A DNA stretch of 64,000 nt from Carnegiea gigantea (taxonomy: Eukaryota; Streptophyta; Magnoliopsida; Caryophyllales; Cactaceae). The notes under the pieces are model-generated. The model saw nothing but the letters and a program-made list of their open reading frames with translations. It was not told the origin of the DNA and ran no database searches. The stretch is from assembly GCA_029747015.1 (NCBI GenBank), contig JAKOGI010001559.1:82792-146791 (forward strand). The letters run 5' to 3'. Each line of letters starts with the position of its first letter. Within the stretch, counting starts at the first letter, position 1. The translations under genes and the position numbers were made by a program. Shown in pieces: positions 35,913 through 48,100 of the stretch.

Positions 35913-38900
35913 TGTAACACCCCCAGATTTCTAATTCTTTATTTACTACTGATTTAACCTGAATGGCAGCAGGAACTCCTAATGGGGTGTTACCGCCGTA
36001 TTCCCTTCTTGGAAATACCAGGCTGGATATCATAACTGACATTTAAAAACAAAGTCTTCACGAAACGAAGCCCACCATACACGGGTCCAAGAATTTTAAC
36101 ACAGAACTTGAACATCATAATTAAACCAACTAGATTCTATTACAACTTCTAAAATCCTTTTTAGGCACAACCAGCATTCGAGCCTCGCTCTACTCTCCTG
36201 TCCCCAGTCCCAAGAACAGCTAAATCACCTGAAAACAAAACATTTTATAATAGTGAGATAAACTCAGTAATATTCACCCCCAACAGTCAAAGACACGTAC
36301 AAATTCATTTTGAAAACATTTTAGGGAGAGGGGGAAAAACAACATCACGTTTCAAGGTACACAACGCATTATCACCATCTTCCTTAAACTAAATCAAGTT
36401 CAGAATCACACTTCCATAGTTCCATTCAAAATGTTCAGTTTCAGATAAGTCTTGGATGAGCGACCCCAGTGGGTCTCATGGCCTGCGCTCTAACATAGCG
36501 TAGCTGTTCAACTCTTTCCTCGCCTACCGCTCCTCAGGCGGTTACCGCTTAACTTTCCTGGCCTACCACCATTATGGGTGATTACCGATAACCTGGCTCA
36601 CGTCTCGACTGAGTACGTGGCCGCTCACATGCATGCACCTATTACCCGGGGAAGGCTATGACCTTCAATCAGTTCCAATCGATTTAACTCACCCTATTTA
36701 GTTCCTTTCAGTTAATGGATACCAACTTGACACATTCAGTTTCATTCAGATTTAAATGCTTTTCCCAACAGAAATCAGAATGCAGAAACAGAGCTTCAAA
36801 TACAATCACAGTAAGTTTCAACTTTTACAACAGTAAGTTTCAACTTTTACAATATGGAGATTTCCAACTTCCAGAACAAACACAACATTCAGTTCCCACC
36901 AAGGAATCCTTTATAAATTTCACATCAGCGAACATTCCATTGGAAAGGAATGCCAAGGAATCAATACAAGAATTCCCAAAACTTCCATAATTTCAGTAAC
37001 ACAGGGGAAAAGTTAGGGTATGACTGTTACCTGGGTACCGTACAATTTACGGGCTCGGTTACTCTAATGAGGGTTCACTGCTCCGCACCTGAGCCCACAA
37101 GCAGCCCATAGTCAGTCCACATTCAGTGTAGGGGGCCTCCCTCAAATTTAAACGGAGGTTTTCTAGATCTTTATTCATCCAATCCTATCCGAGGTAAAGG
37201 TTCAACTGACCAGTTATGGGTCCAATTTCCAAAAATTATAACTCTAGTTCCCGATATTCGATTCCAGTGTTCTAGATCAGTCTAGAAGCCTTACAATGTC
37301 CTCTGTCTTTTCTATGTTTAGAGCTTGGCTCGGTTCTGCCCCGAATCCAGTCAAAGAAGTTTTGTTTCTTCTGGCAATGCCAAAGACTGTCTTCCCCAGG
37401 ACAGTCCCAGCAAATTTTTATCAAAACTCGGGTTACGCTACTCCAAATGACCTAATTCCAAAATGACATTATTTGACACATCCAAATGCCCCTACTCAGT
37501 AAATTTCACAATTTTTGGCCACCAGTACTAGCCTAGGGAATTTTTCTATCTTGAAGGTGAAACAGTCCAGATTCTGCTTCCCCAAATTTTTACCCAGATT
37601 TTTACTTCTAACTTCCCATTCTCATAACTTTTTCTTCCGACTTCCAAAAATTATGCTCTTACCAATCCAGAAACATAATTTTGTTTACTAAAACTTTTAT
37701 GTTCAGAACTTTCCCAAATTCACAGCATAACCAAGTCTAAAAATTCAAAAACCGCACCCTGTGCCTGCAGTTTCCAGATTTGACAGGGCTTGGTATTTTG
37801 GCCATAACTCCATCAATTTAACTCCAATTCATCCAATTCAAAAACCCACGTAATCTTCACATCTTAATCTAATAGTGTAAAATTTCATAATTTTTGGACA
37901 ACCAGAATAATTATCCGGAATTTTCAAAGTTGCATCAAAAACAGTATGAATTCTGTCCAGATTATTCGACTTTTTTTGCACGATTTTCGCTCGTTTCGGG
38001 TTGCCCAAAAATACGCCCACACCCGTTAAACATCCCTAGACTCTCGCCTAGACCCAACCATGCCAAAATAACCCATCTTTATTGAGACTAAAAAAAAAAT
38101 GAAACTACATAATAACATCGTTACGAGTACCTTTGATCAAAACTGGATCTAGGTCGACGGAAATTCCACCTTCGTTCAAATTTAACGTCAAAAGCGCTGA
38201 GAAAATATAATGAAAATTATATTAAAACCTTCATTCATAAGGTCAAAAAAATTGCAAAAATAAAAGAGAGTTAAAAGTGGGGGTTTTGGATGCATGGTGT
38301 GCATGAATCCATGCATCACTTAGCCTTTTCTTACCAACACAAGGGAGAGAGTAGGAGGGGATTGTGGGTGGCTTGTGGCGGCACAGTGGGCGGCTGGCGG
38401 GGTGGCCGGCAGCGGGGCGAGTAGAGAGAGAAAGGGGGCGAGTAGAGAGAGAAAGGGAGAGGGAGGGAGAGAGAGTGTGACGTGAGGGGGGGAGAAAGTG
38501 GGGGAATGGGTGGTTAAAAGAAAAAGGGGAGAAAAAACAACTTTCAAAAATTATTATTATTTTTTTTTTTTTACACAAGTGGCGGCAGCAAGGGGGGTGG
38601 TTAGGGTTTGGATTTTTTTTTTTGTGGATAATAAAATAGTAGGATAATGATAAGATGATAAAAGGATAATAAGATGATAATAATATTAATAATATCAATA
38701 AAATAGTAGAATTTGCATACGTCGAAATAGATAAAATAATAATAGAACGATAATATTAATAGTAGAGTGAAATAATATTCATAATATAATAATAAGATAA
38801 TAACAATGACATTAGGAGTTTTACAAAAATCGGAAAGGAAAATTTTAGAAACCTTAATACTTCCCAAAATATATCAAGAACTTTATTAAAAGAATTTCAC

Positions 38901-38988
38901 GAGAGTTAATTGACACTGACTTGGGTTGACTTGGCCTAGGTCGGTCCAATTGGGCAAGAATTCCAAATCGAATTTTCAGGGTTTTACA
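35913..38988 (-). repeat. Chromovirus 3' LTR (3076 bp)
   Basis: On the minus strand it begins TGTAAAACCCTG and ends GGGTGTTACA. It includes a purine/GA-rich block (about 38340-38500) and a TA/GATAA-rich block (38630-38810). Open frames inside (for example 36715-36990) recur in the other LTR and are not evidence of genes. Confidence 0.93.
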
Positions 38989-39110
38989 TACTACCCCACT
39001 TAAGAAATGTTTCGTCCTCGAAACTTCATTATGCCGCGACACATCACCTATACATCCTTAATTCCTGAGGTCTTACATGCTACCCCACTTAGGAGGTTTC
39101 GTCCACGAAA
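38989..39110 (-). other. Polypurine tract region with duplicated motif
   Basis: On the minus strand AAGTGGGGTAGTA directly abuts the 3' LTR (38989-39002). A second AAGTGGGGTAGCATGTAA-like copy lies at about 39074-39092, each preceded by a CGTGGACGAAAC/CGAGGACGAAAC word. The LTR-proximal one is the active PPT by position. Confidence 0.6.
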
Positions 39111-39125
39111 CTGACACATACCTGA

Positions 39126-39689
39126 CTATAGAAAAAGATGGGGATATTTGCCTCGCATTTTCTGTTCTAGCTCCCATGTGGCTTCCGACGATTCATGGCT
39201 GGCCCAAAGGACCTTTACTAAGGGCACGGTCTTTTTCCGGAGATGCTTTTTCCGTCGGTCTAGGATCTGTATAGGTTGCTCTTCATATGACAAGTTTTCT
39301 TGGAGTTGTATAGGATCGGGTTCGATGACGTGTGAGGGATCTGGTATGTACTTCCGTAATTGCGACACATGGAACACATTATGTATTCTCTGAAGTTCAG
39401 CCGGCAGCTCTAGTCGGTAAGCCACCTCCCCGATTCGCTGTATGACCGAATACGGCCCGATCTACCTCGGGTTAAGCTTTCCTACCTTTCCAAACCTTGC
39501 GACTCCCCTGGTTGGGGAAACGCGAAGAAATACCTGATCTCCTACCTAGAACTCAAGGGGTCTACGCCTCCGATACGCATAACTCTTCTGGTGGCTCTGG
39601 GCGGCTTTCATTCGTTCCTGAATCACTCTTACCTTGTCTGCGGTAGCCTGGATTAACTTTGGCCCGATGGTCAAGGCCTCATCAATCTC
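39126..39689 (-). pseudogene. Chromovirus integrase tail and C-terminal chromodomain
   Basis: After two or more stops (about 39470 and 39545), the frame at 39126-39425 has LPAELQRIHNVFHVSQLRKY (GPY/IF-type module). It is followed by the chromodomain-like YEEQPIQILDRRKKHLRKK, VPLVKVLW and ATWELEQKM. Chromodomains steer integration to heterochromatin marks. Only part of the aromatic cage typical of HP1-type domains is evident, as in group II chromodomains. Confidence 0.8.
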
Positions 39690-40559
39690 TTACCAACAAA
39701 GCGGAGTCCTACATTTTCTCCCATATAGTGCCTCGTACGGGGCCATGCCAATACTCGCGTGGTAGCTATTGTTGTAAGAAAACTCAATTAGTGCCAGTTG
39801 TTCATCCCACGCGCTCTTAGAGTCCAGGGCGTAAGCCCGTAGCATATCTTCCAAGGTTTGGATCGTACGCTCGGTTTGCCCGTCAGTTGCAGGGTGAAAG
39901 GCAGTACTAAAACGTAACAACGTTCCAAACGCTTCCTGCAGCTTCTGCCAAAATTCCGATTGGAATCGGGTATCTCGATCCGACACTATGGAGTTGGGTA
40001 CTCCGTGTAGCCGTACTATCTCCTCGAGGTAGGCTCGAGCTAACTGATCTAGGGTCCACGTGTTCCTCATGGCTATAAAGTGTACCGACTTCGTGAGCCG
40101 GTCCACTATAACCCAAATCGCATTGTGCTTCCTTTGGGTCAATGATAACCCCATGACAAAATCCATAGACACAGAGTCCCATTTCCAATCAGGGACATCC
40201 AATGGTTGTAAGAGTCCCGCCGGTCTTTGGTGCTCTATTTTCACTCGCTGGCAGGTCAGACACTTTGCCACATAGTCAGCCACTTCTTGTTTCATGTTAC
40301 TCCACCAGAACGTTTGTTTTAGATCCTTATGCAGCTTATTTCCCCCAGGGTGTACCGAGTGCGGAGTATTGTGTCCTTCATCTAGGATCTTCTTCTTGAG
40401 TGCCTCTACAGCTAGGACACACACACGATTATGGAATCGTATGGTCCCATCCTCGTGGATTACGAATCCAGGTGCTTTTCCCACTAATATCTCTTCTCTT
40501 ATCCGCGCCAGTTGAGGGCCCGTGGTTTGGGCTAGTCGGATCTCCTCTATGAGAGTTGG
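39690..40559 (-). pseudogene. Chromovirus integrase
   Basis: An HHCC-type zinc region is seen (HSVHPGGNKLHKDL, then CLTCQRVK). The catalytic core has DDE residues in WDSVSMDFVMGL, VPNSIVSDRDTRF and the Glu of ATDGQTERTIQTLED. The frame closes with a TAA after TPLCW. The catalytic residues are intact although the polyprotein is cut. Confidence 0.85.
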
Positions 40560-40868
40560 TTAGGCCTCCAGGGTGCAAAGCATAGGTCTAGCCTTCAGCG
40601 TAATCACATTAAGTTCCAACTTTCTAAATTCTCGACATAACTCTTCTGGAAGCGCTATTACACAACTCAGTGTTGGGTATGGCCTGCGACTCAACGCATC
40701 CGCTACTACATTGGCCTTTCCAGGGTGATATTGAAAATGGACGTCATAGTCCTTTAGGAACTCCAGCCACCTTGTCTGTCTCAGATTCAGATCCTTTTGC
40801 GAGAAGAGATATTTCACACTCTGGTGGTCGGTGAATACTTCACAACGAACCCCGTATAGGTAATGTCT
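40560..40868 (-). pseudogene. Chromovirus RNase H C-terminal part
   Basis: Continues the same frame past the [29 protein letters not shown] and the conserved [16 protein letters not shown]. It ends at a TAA (about 40560) in the RNase H-integrase linker, probably a Gln codon changed by C to T. Confidence 0.8.
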
Positions 40869-40871
40869 CTA

Positions 40872-41899
40872 GATTTTGAGAGCAAACACGACCGCGGCTA
40901 ACTCCAGGTCGTGAGTCGGGTAGTTCCGCTCATGTGTCTTCAGCTGTCGTGAAGCATACGCTATCACTCGTCCATCTTGCATTAACACACACCCCAACCC
41001 ATTCCTAGAAGTATCACTATACACCACGAAGTCCTGCTCCGCAGTAGCCAGTATTAGTGCACTCGTAACTCTCTTCTTAAGCTCCTGGAAGGCTCCTTCA
41101 CAGCTTTCCGTCCACTCATACTTGGTGATCTTTCTGGTCAGATTGGTAAGCGGGGTCGCAATTTTCGAAAAGTCTTGGACAAATCGGTGGTAATATCCCG
41201 CCAAACCCAAGAAACTCCTTACTTCTGTCGGGTTTTTAGGTCTAGGCCAATTTGCCACTGCCTTAATCTTTTGTGGGTCCACCGAGACTCCCTCACTAGA
41301 CACTACGTGTCCTAGAAAAGCTACCTTCTTCAACCAAAATTCACATTTTGAGAACTTAGCATATAACTCATTCCTCCTTAACACATCCAGGGCTACCCGT
41401 AAGTGGTGGGTGTGTTCATCTGAGGTTCTCGAGTAAATCAAGATATCGTCAATGAAAACCACCACGAGCCTATCCAAATAGGGCTTAAAGACCCTGTTCA
41501 TCAGGTCCATAAATGCCGCTGGGGCATTAGTGAGACCAAAGGGCATCACTACGAATTCATAGTGGCCGTATCGGGTACGAAAAGCGGTTTTGGATATGTC
41601 CTCATCCTTAATTCGGAGTTGATGGTACCCCGAACGGAGGTCTATCTTGGAAAAGGTTCCTGCGCCTCGCAGTTGGTCGAATAAATCATCTATTCTGGGT
41701 AGGGGATAACGGTTCTTCACCGTTATCTTATTCAATTCCCGATAGTCAATACACAACCTTAGCGTCCCATCCTTCTTCTTCACAAATAAGACCGGTGCTC
41801 CCCATGGAGATGTGCTAGGTCGGATATAGCCTTTCTCTAAGAGTTCTTCCAACTGGGTCTTCAATTCCTTAAGTTCAGCTGGTGCCATCCGGGGTGAGG
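40872..41899 (-). pseudogene. Chromovirus reverse transcriptase and start of RNase H
   Basis: RT motifs in order: [56 protein letters not shown] and active site FIDDILIYS. The thumb/connection follows ([13 protein letters not shown]), then RNase H ([20 protein letters not shown]). The frame ends at TAG 40869-40871, where a conserved Trp codon is expected. Confidence 0.88.
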
Positions 41900-42519
41900 T
41901 CGATACAGAACTCCACCTCCCTAAGAGATGGCATGCCAGGGATTTCATCGGGAAACACATCTGGGAATTCTCTCACTACAGGGATGTCCTCCAAGGAGGG
42001 CTTGGCATCCTCAGTATTCACCACATGACACAGAAATCTCTCACATCCTTTACCCAACAACTTACGAGCTTCCATTGCTGATACTAATTTCACTCCCATT
42101 CTAGGACTCTGACCCCTATGCACTATCTTCTCCCTGTTGGGCCCTTTCAGAGAAACTTTTTGTTTCGAGTAGTCTATCTGAGCCTGGTACTTAGCCAACC
42201 AGTCCATCCCCAAAATAACCCCAAAATCCGTTAACTCAAACTTATATAGATCCGCCAGGAATTCACAGTCATACATTCTAAGGGGGCATCCCTCGTATAA
42301 CTCCTCACACGATACAGTCTTCCCATCCGGGAGGGTCACAGATAGTAATGAAGATCTATGAGTGGGGGTGAGCCCTAACGTCTCAACCAGTCTAATGGAA
42401 ATAAATGAGTGCGTGGCACCCGAATCAAATAACACATCTACTAGTTGAGTTAGGAGAGAGAAGGTACCCGTCACAATATTAGGAGCGTCCTCTGCTTCCT
42501 TTTTTCGCATCACGTACAC
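41900..42519 (-). pseudogene. Chromovirus aspartic protease region
   Basis: The frame contains the catalytic triad in VDVLFDSGATHSFIS and the later hydrophobic motif DFGVILGMDWL, followed by the linker to RT ([19 protein letters not shown]). Near 41890-41905 a short deletion removes a conserved stretch and changes frame relative to RT, so protease and RT are no longer co-linear. Confidence 0.85.
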
Positions 42520-42543
42520 TCGGCCCCCGTTGTTCCGGGGTGG

Positions 42544-43786
42544 TTAGTTGGAGGGTTGGGACTGAGCTGACTGGGGTGCCCGACTCTGCTGGTTGGAGTA
42601 GGCCGTCTTTCCTCCCCTACTTTGGTACGAGGATTGGGGCCGCTGCCCATACCCTTGGTTCTGCCTCTGTCCCTGACTCTGTCTTTGTCCTTGCCCGGGA
42701 GGCGGTGGAGGAAACGGGCAATCTCGTACTTGGTGTTGATGGCTTCCACAGCGGAAGCATCTCTTCACTGTTCGACACTCCCTGGCGAAATGTCCTGATT
42801 TCCCGCAAGCGTTGCAGGTTACCCTGGGTTGTGTGTTGGGATACTGGCCCCCTCGATTGAAACTGCCGGAGTGCTGTCCCCCAGCGGGTCTACGGTTCTG
42901 CTCCTGCATCTGGAAGGTTCCCCGATTATCTCTTTTCCTCTTGGTGCCCCTCTGCTCATTGAAATATTGACTGCGCTCCTTCATTGCTCTTTTTACGTTG
43001 ATCGCAGTGTCGTACAGCTCAACGTAGGAGGCATACTGCCGTATTGACATATGTTCTTTGATAGTTGGGTTGAGTCCGGCCTCAAACCTATTCATCTTCA
43101 GCCTCTGATCAGCTACGAAGGTTGGGGCGAAACGTGACAACTCCATGAATTTGGAGGCGTACTCGAGAACGCTCATGCTCCCCTGCTGTAATTGCATGAA
43201 TTCGTTCTCCTTAGCCTTCTGAAGGGAGGTGGGGTAGAAATAGTCCTTAATCATTTACCCCACCCAAACCCAGGCTCGTGTTGTCTTTCCCGTACTGTAA
43301 CCCATCAAAAGTCGGCTTTATCCTTTAGGTAGAATACTGCAAATCCTACCTTCCACTCCTCAGGGCACTGGAGTGCATCGAACAGCTTCTCCATCCCCCC
43401 AATCCAATCTTCGAAAGTTTTGGGGTCAGGGGTACCATCGTAAACTGGTGGGTGATAACTTGCAAATCTCTTGAACATATGGGAGTTATCCTTTTCCGCC
43501 CTTTTCTCCCTACCCTCCATTAACCTATGGATTTGTTCATTCTGGAGCTACAGTTGCTCCCCTTGTGCAGCATCTCTAACAGTAACAAATTGGTGAGTTT
43601 GACTCCCGTGGGTGGATTTGTTTCATCGATCTGGCTACGAGACCTATTCCCGTTTCGGGGGCGCAGGGCCTCCAATCGCTCCCTAAAGGCTGCCATAGGT
43701 ATGTCATGGGTCGTAGGGACCCTCGTCACCGGGTGAGGCCCCGTCTGAGACTCTTCATTATGATTGTTGGTGTTGTTTCCCGCCAT
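42544..43786 (-). pseudogene. Chromovirus gag, broken
   Basis: Begins at MAGNNTNNHNEES (ATG about 43784-43786). The frame shifts near 43530-43560, runs through the gag core (FKRFASYHPPVYDGTPDP, MEKLFDALQCPEEWKV), meets a TGA at 43305, then shifts again before 43254. The remaining frame (42544-43254) has LQQGSMSVLEYASKF and two CCHC zinc knuckles (CNACGKSGHFAREC, CFRCGSHQHQVRDC) followed by a Gln/Pro-rich tail. Nucleocapsid function is clear by family; the copy is disrupted. Confidence 0.85.
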
Positions 43787-44223
43787 CCTGGTCGAGAAAA
43801 ACAATTCGGGTTCAGTTCCTTCCCTAATAGTTCACATCCTATAACTCACTAGGTTCAGGAATATAAAGCATGCCAGCGCATATTACCACAACTTTCTTAA
43901 AAGTTCGTTCACAATACGAACTACCACATTCAGGTGGTGCATCCATTACATCACAAACTCAGAAGGTTTATATCATACAGGCACACAGATATATCATCCA
44001 CATGTTTCACATATTTCACAACAAGGTGCACAAATATTTTCAAGTAATCCAAGAACACTTTTCATTGCATAAATTCTCAGTTTCACAAGGGTTCCTATTA
44101 GCCCCTTTTATTACAGCACAACTTTTAACTCGAATAGCCACAATGGCTAGTAACAATTTAAAGAAAATTACTACTAATGCTTCCCTAAAAAGAGTTAAAA
44201 CAACTTCATAATGCTTCCAGCCT

Positions 44224-44973
44224 TTACCGACTGGGGGCATCCAGTGGACAAGTACCTCTACACATCCGACCATATCTACCCCGCTCCCAGCGGGTCAACC
44301 CAGCCTCATTTGCTCTTAAGTCTTCCAAGTGGTTGGAGTGCTCATCCTGCACAAGGTGATTCCCTTCTTCATCTCTCTGATCTCCCCCTAGGTCCTCACT
44401 GCCCATAAGTTGCCCCTCGCTGGCCTCAGAATTTCCCTCAGGGTTTTCTTCAGGGTCTTCCTCAGGGTATTCCTCAGGATCTTCCTCGGGGTCTTCCTCT
44501 TCCATGGGGTCTTCCTCTGGGTCTTCCTCTCCCATGGGGTCTCCCTCTAGGTCTTCCCCCTCATCAGTATCCTCCTCTACAGGTGGTGGCGGGTTGGCAT
44601 CGCTAGAGTCAGGGGTGGGGGTTTCGTCATAAGGACCTATATCGATGAGGTAGTCCACTAGCTCATTCAGGTTGAAGTGCATAGGCTGCCACTTGCATAA
44701 ACAACAATCCCCAGCAACCATAAATGCTCTCTCCTCAGGGTGAAGCTCATTGACTCTATAACGCCACAAGGGGTCTCCCCAAAGAGTTAAAAGGAAGAAC
44801 AGGGCTTGGTTGTGGTCGAACCTCAAACAATCATCAGGAACCTCAGCTAATCTTCCAAAAAGAAAAATCTCCACTCTCTCCAAGTGACTCTCAAAACTGG
44901 CCCCGGGAATCTTCTCCAACCTCCGGTGGCGACAAGGTCGTCCCATACACCCACAATGACAGACCGAATTCAT
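44224..44973 (-). CDS. Accessory acidic ORF between PBS and gag of the chromovirus
   Basis: An uninterrupted frame of about 250 codons in the element's sense direction. The ATG at 44971-44973 is preferred because the frame further upstream translates a TA microsatellite. The N-terminus is Cys/His/Arg-rich (CHCGCMGRPCRHRR). A globular-looking middle contains ESHLERVEIFLFGRLAEVP and a CCLCKW cluster. The C-terminal third is strongly acidic, with E/D/P repeats (EEDPEEDP type, about 44391-44585), then a basic tail. No family recognised. It sits where gag normally starts, but gag follows separately at 43786. It stays open while gag and pol carry many stops. Could be an accessory protein or chance-open coding remnant. 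Confidence 0.55.
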   Translation of the reverse strand: MNSVCHCGCMGRPCRHRRLEKIPGASFESHLERVEIFLFGRLAEVPDDCLRFDHNQALFFLLTLWGDPLWRYRVNELHPEERAFMVAGDCCLCKWQPMHFNLNELVDYLIDIGPYDETPTPDSSDANPPPPVEEDTDEGEDLEGDPMGEEDPEEDPMEEEDPEEDPEEYPEEDPEENPEGNSEASEGQLMGSEDLGGDQRDEEGNHLVQDEHSNHLEDLRANEAGLTRWERGRYGRMCRGTCPLDAPSR

Positions 44974-45168
44974 CCTAGACATTAGTAGACCAAAATCAGA
45001 GATATATACATATATATATATATAAGTACAAAGAGGTAACATATAAGTATAGTCCCTTCCCAACCTACACTTATACTCCGAACCGTCCTTATGTCTACCT
45101 GTTTTAGGGTTATTAACTAATATTATTCTCTTTATCCTTTAGGCGAGCCTTCAGGTCACTTAACCTGG

Positions 45169-45180
45169 GCTCTGATACCA
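45169..45180 (-). other. Chromovirus primer-binding site (initiator tRNA-Met)
   Basis: TGGTATCAGAGC on the minus strand, three bases inside the LTR end. It confirms orientation and the 5' LTR assignment. Confidence 0.9.
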
Positions 45181-45183
45181 CTT

Positions 45184-48100
45184 TGTAACACCCCCAAATT
45201 TTTAATTCTTTATTTACTACTGATTTAACCTGAATGGCAGCAGGAACTCCTAACGGGGTGTTACCGCCGTATTCCCTTCTTGGAAATACCAGGCTGGATA
45301 TCATAACTGACATTTAAAAACAAAGTCTTCACGAAACCAAGCCCACCATACATGGGTCCAAGAATTTTAACACAGAACTTGAACATCATAATTAAACCAA
45401 CTAGATTCTATTACAACTTCTAAAATCCTTTTTAGGTACAACCAGCATTCGAGCCTCGCTCTACTCTCCTGTCCCCAGTCCCAAGAACAGCTAAATCACC
45501 TGAAAACAAAACATTTTATAATAGTGAGATAAACTCAGTAACATTCACACCCAACAGTCAAAGACACGTACAAATTCATTTTGAAAACATTTCAGGGAGA
45601 GGGGGAAAAACAACATCACGTTCAAGGTACACAACCCATTATCACCATCTTCCTTAAACTAAATCAAGTTCAGAATCACACTTCCATACTTCCATTCAAA
45701 ATGTTCAGTTTCAGATAAGTCTTGGGTGAGCGACCCCAGTGGGTCTAATGGCCTGCGCTCTAACATAGCGCAGCCGTTCAACTCTTTCCTGACCTACCGC
45801 TCCTCAGGTGGTTACCGCTTAACTTTCCTGACCTACCACCATCATGGGTGGTTACCGATAACCTGGCCCACGTCTCGGCTGAGTACGTGGCCGCTCACAT
45901 GCATGCACCTATTACCCGGGGAAGGCTATGGCCTTCAATCAGTTCCAATCGATTTAACTCACCCTATTTAGTTCCTTTCAGTTAATGGATACCAACTTGA
46001 CACATTCAGTTTCATTCAGATTTAAATGCTTTTCCCAACAGAAATCAGAATGCAGAAACAGAGCTTCAAATACAATCACAGTAAGTTTCAACTTTTACAA
46101 CAGTAAGTTTCAACTTTTACAATATGGAGATTTCCAACTTCCAGAACAAACACAACATTCAGTTCCCACCAAGGAATCCTTTATAAATTTCACATCAGCG
46201 AACATTCCATTGGAAAGGAATGCCAAGGAATCAATACAAGAACTCCCAAAACTTCCATAATTTCAGTAACACAGGGGAAAGGTTAGGGTATGACTGTTAC
46301 CTGAGTACCGTACAAATTACGGGCTCGGTTACTCTAATGAGGGTTCACTGTTCCGCCCTGAGCCCACAAGTAGCCCATAGTCAGTCCACATTCAGTGTAG
46401 GGCAGCCCCGGGCCTCCCCCAAATTTAAAAGGAGGTTTTCTAGATCTTTATTCATCCAACCCTATCTAGGGTAAAGGTTCAACTGGCCAGTTATGGGTCC
46501 AACTTTAAAAAATTATAACTCTAGTTCCCGATCTCCAATTTCAGTGTTCTAGGTCAATCTAGAAACCTTACAATATCCTCTATCTTTTTCATGTTTAGAG
46601 CTTGGCTCGGTTCTGCCCCGAACTCCAGTCCAATTTTTGTTTCTTCCGGCAATGCCAAAGACTGTCTTCCCCAGGACAGTCCTGGCAAAATTTATCAAAA
46701 CTCGGGCTACGCTACTCTAAACAACCAATTCCAAAACGACATTATTTGACACATCCAAATGCTCCCTACCCAGTAAATTTCACAATTTTTGGCCACCAGT
46801 ACTAGCCTAGGGAATTTTTCTAACTTGAAGGCAAAACAGACCAGATTCTACTTCCCCAGACTTTACCCAGATTTTTACTCCTAATTTCTCATCCTCATAA
46901 CTTTTTCTTCCGACTTCCAAAAATTATGCTCTTACCCAATCTAGAAAGATAATTTTGTTTACTAAAACTTTTATGTTCAGAACTTCCACAAATTCACAGC
47001 ATAACCAAGTCTAAAAATTCAAAAACCGCACCCTGTGCCTGCAGTTTCCAGATTTGACAGGGTTGGTATTTTGGCCATAACTCCCTCAATTTAACTCCAA
47101 TTCATCCAATTCAAAAACCCACGTAATATTCACATCTTAATCTAACTAGTTTAAAAATTGCATAATTTTTGGACAACCAGAATAATTATCCAGAATTTTC
47201 AAAGTTGCATCAAAAACAGTATGAATTCTGTCCAGATTATTCGACTTCTTTTTGCACGATTTTCGCTCGTTTCGGGTTGCCCAAAAATACGCCCACACCC
47301 GTTAAACATCCCTAGACTCTCGCCTAGACCCAACCATGCCAAAATAACCCATATTTATTGAGACTAAAAAAAAAAATGAAACTACATAATAACATCGTTA
47401 CGAGTACCTTTGATCAAAACTGGATCTAGGTCGATGGAAATTCCACCTTCGTTCAAATTCAACGTCGAAAGCGCTGAGGAAATATAATAAAAATTATATT
47501 AAAACCTTCATTCATAAGGTCATAAAATTGCAAAAATAAAGGAGAGTTAAAAGTGGGGGTTTTAGATGCATGGTGTGCATGAATCCATGCATCACTTAGC
47601 CTTTTCTTACCAACACAAGGGAGAGAGTAGGAGGGGATTGTGGGTGGCTTGTGGTGGCACAGTGGGCGGCTGGCGGGGTGGCCGGCAGCGGGGCAAGTAG
47701 AGAGAGAAAGGGGGTGAGTAGAGAGAGAAAGGGAGAGGGAGGGGGAGAGAGAGTGACGAGAAGGGGGGAGAAAGTGGGGGATGGGTGGTTAAAAGAAAAA
47801 AAAGGGGGGGAAAACTTTCAAAAATTTTTTTTTTTTTACACAAGTGGCAGCAGCAAGGGGGGTGGTTAGGGTTTGGATTTTTTTTTTTGTGGATAATAAA
47901 ATAGTAGGATAATGATAAGATGATAAAAGGATAATAAGATGATAATAATATTAATAATATCAATAAAATAGTAGAATTTGCCTACGTCGAAACAGATAAA
48001 ATAATAATGGAACCATAATATTAATAGTAGAGTGAAATAATATTCATAATATATAATAAGATAATAACAATGACATTAGGAGTTTTACAAAAATCGGAAA

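Noticed and set aside
38243..38698. Ser/Leu/Pro-rich frame inside the chromovirus LTR
   Set aside because: Translation of the GA-rich and GATAA-rich LTR blocks. The counterpart at 47607-47963 differs by frame changes, as expected for non-coding DNA.
45000..45063. N-terminal 30 codons of the accessory ORF frame (Tyr-Ile repeats)
   Set aside because: They translate a TA/CATATA microsatellite, so the start was placed at the ATG at 44971-44973 instead.
36715..46260. Identical ~91-codon frames at 36715-36990 and 45985-46260
   Set aside because: They lie at equivalent positions of the two chromovirus LTRs, on the strand opposite to the element. Their repetition reflects LTR identity, not a gene pair.
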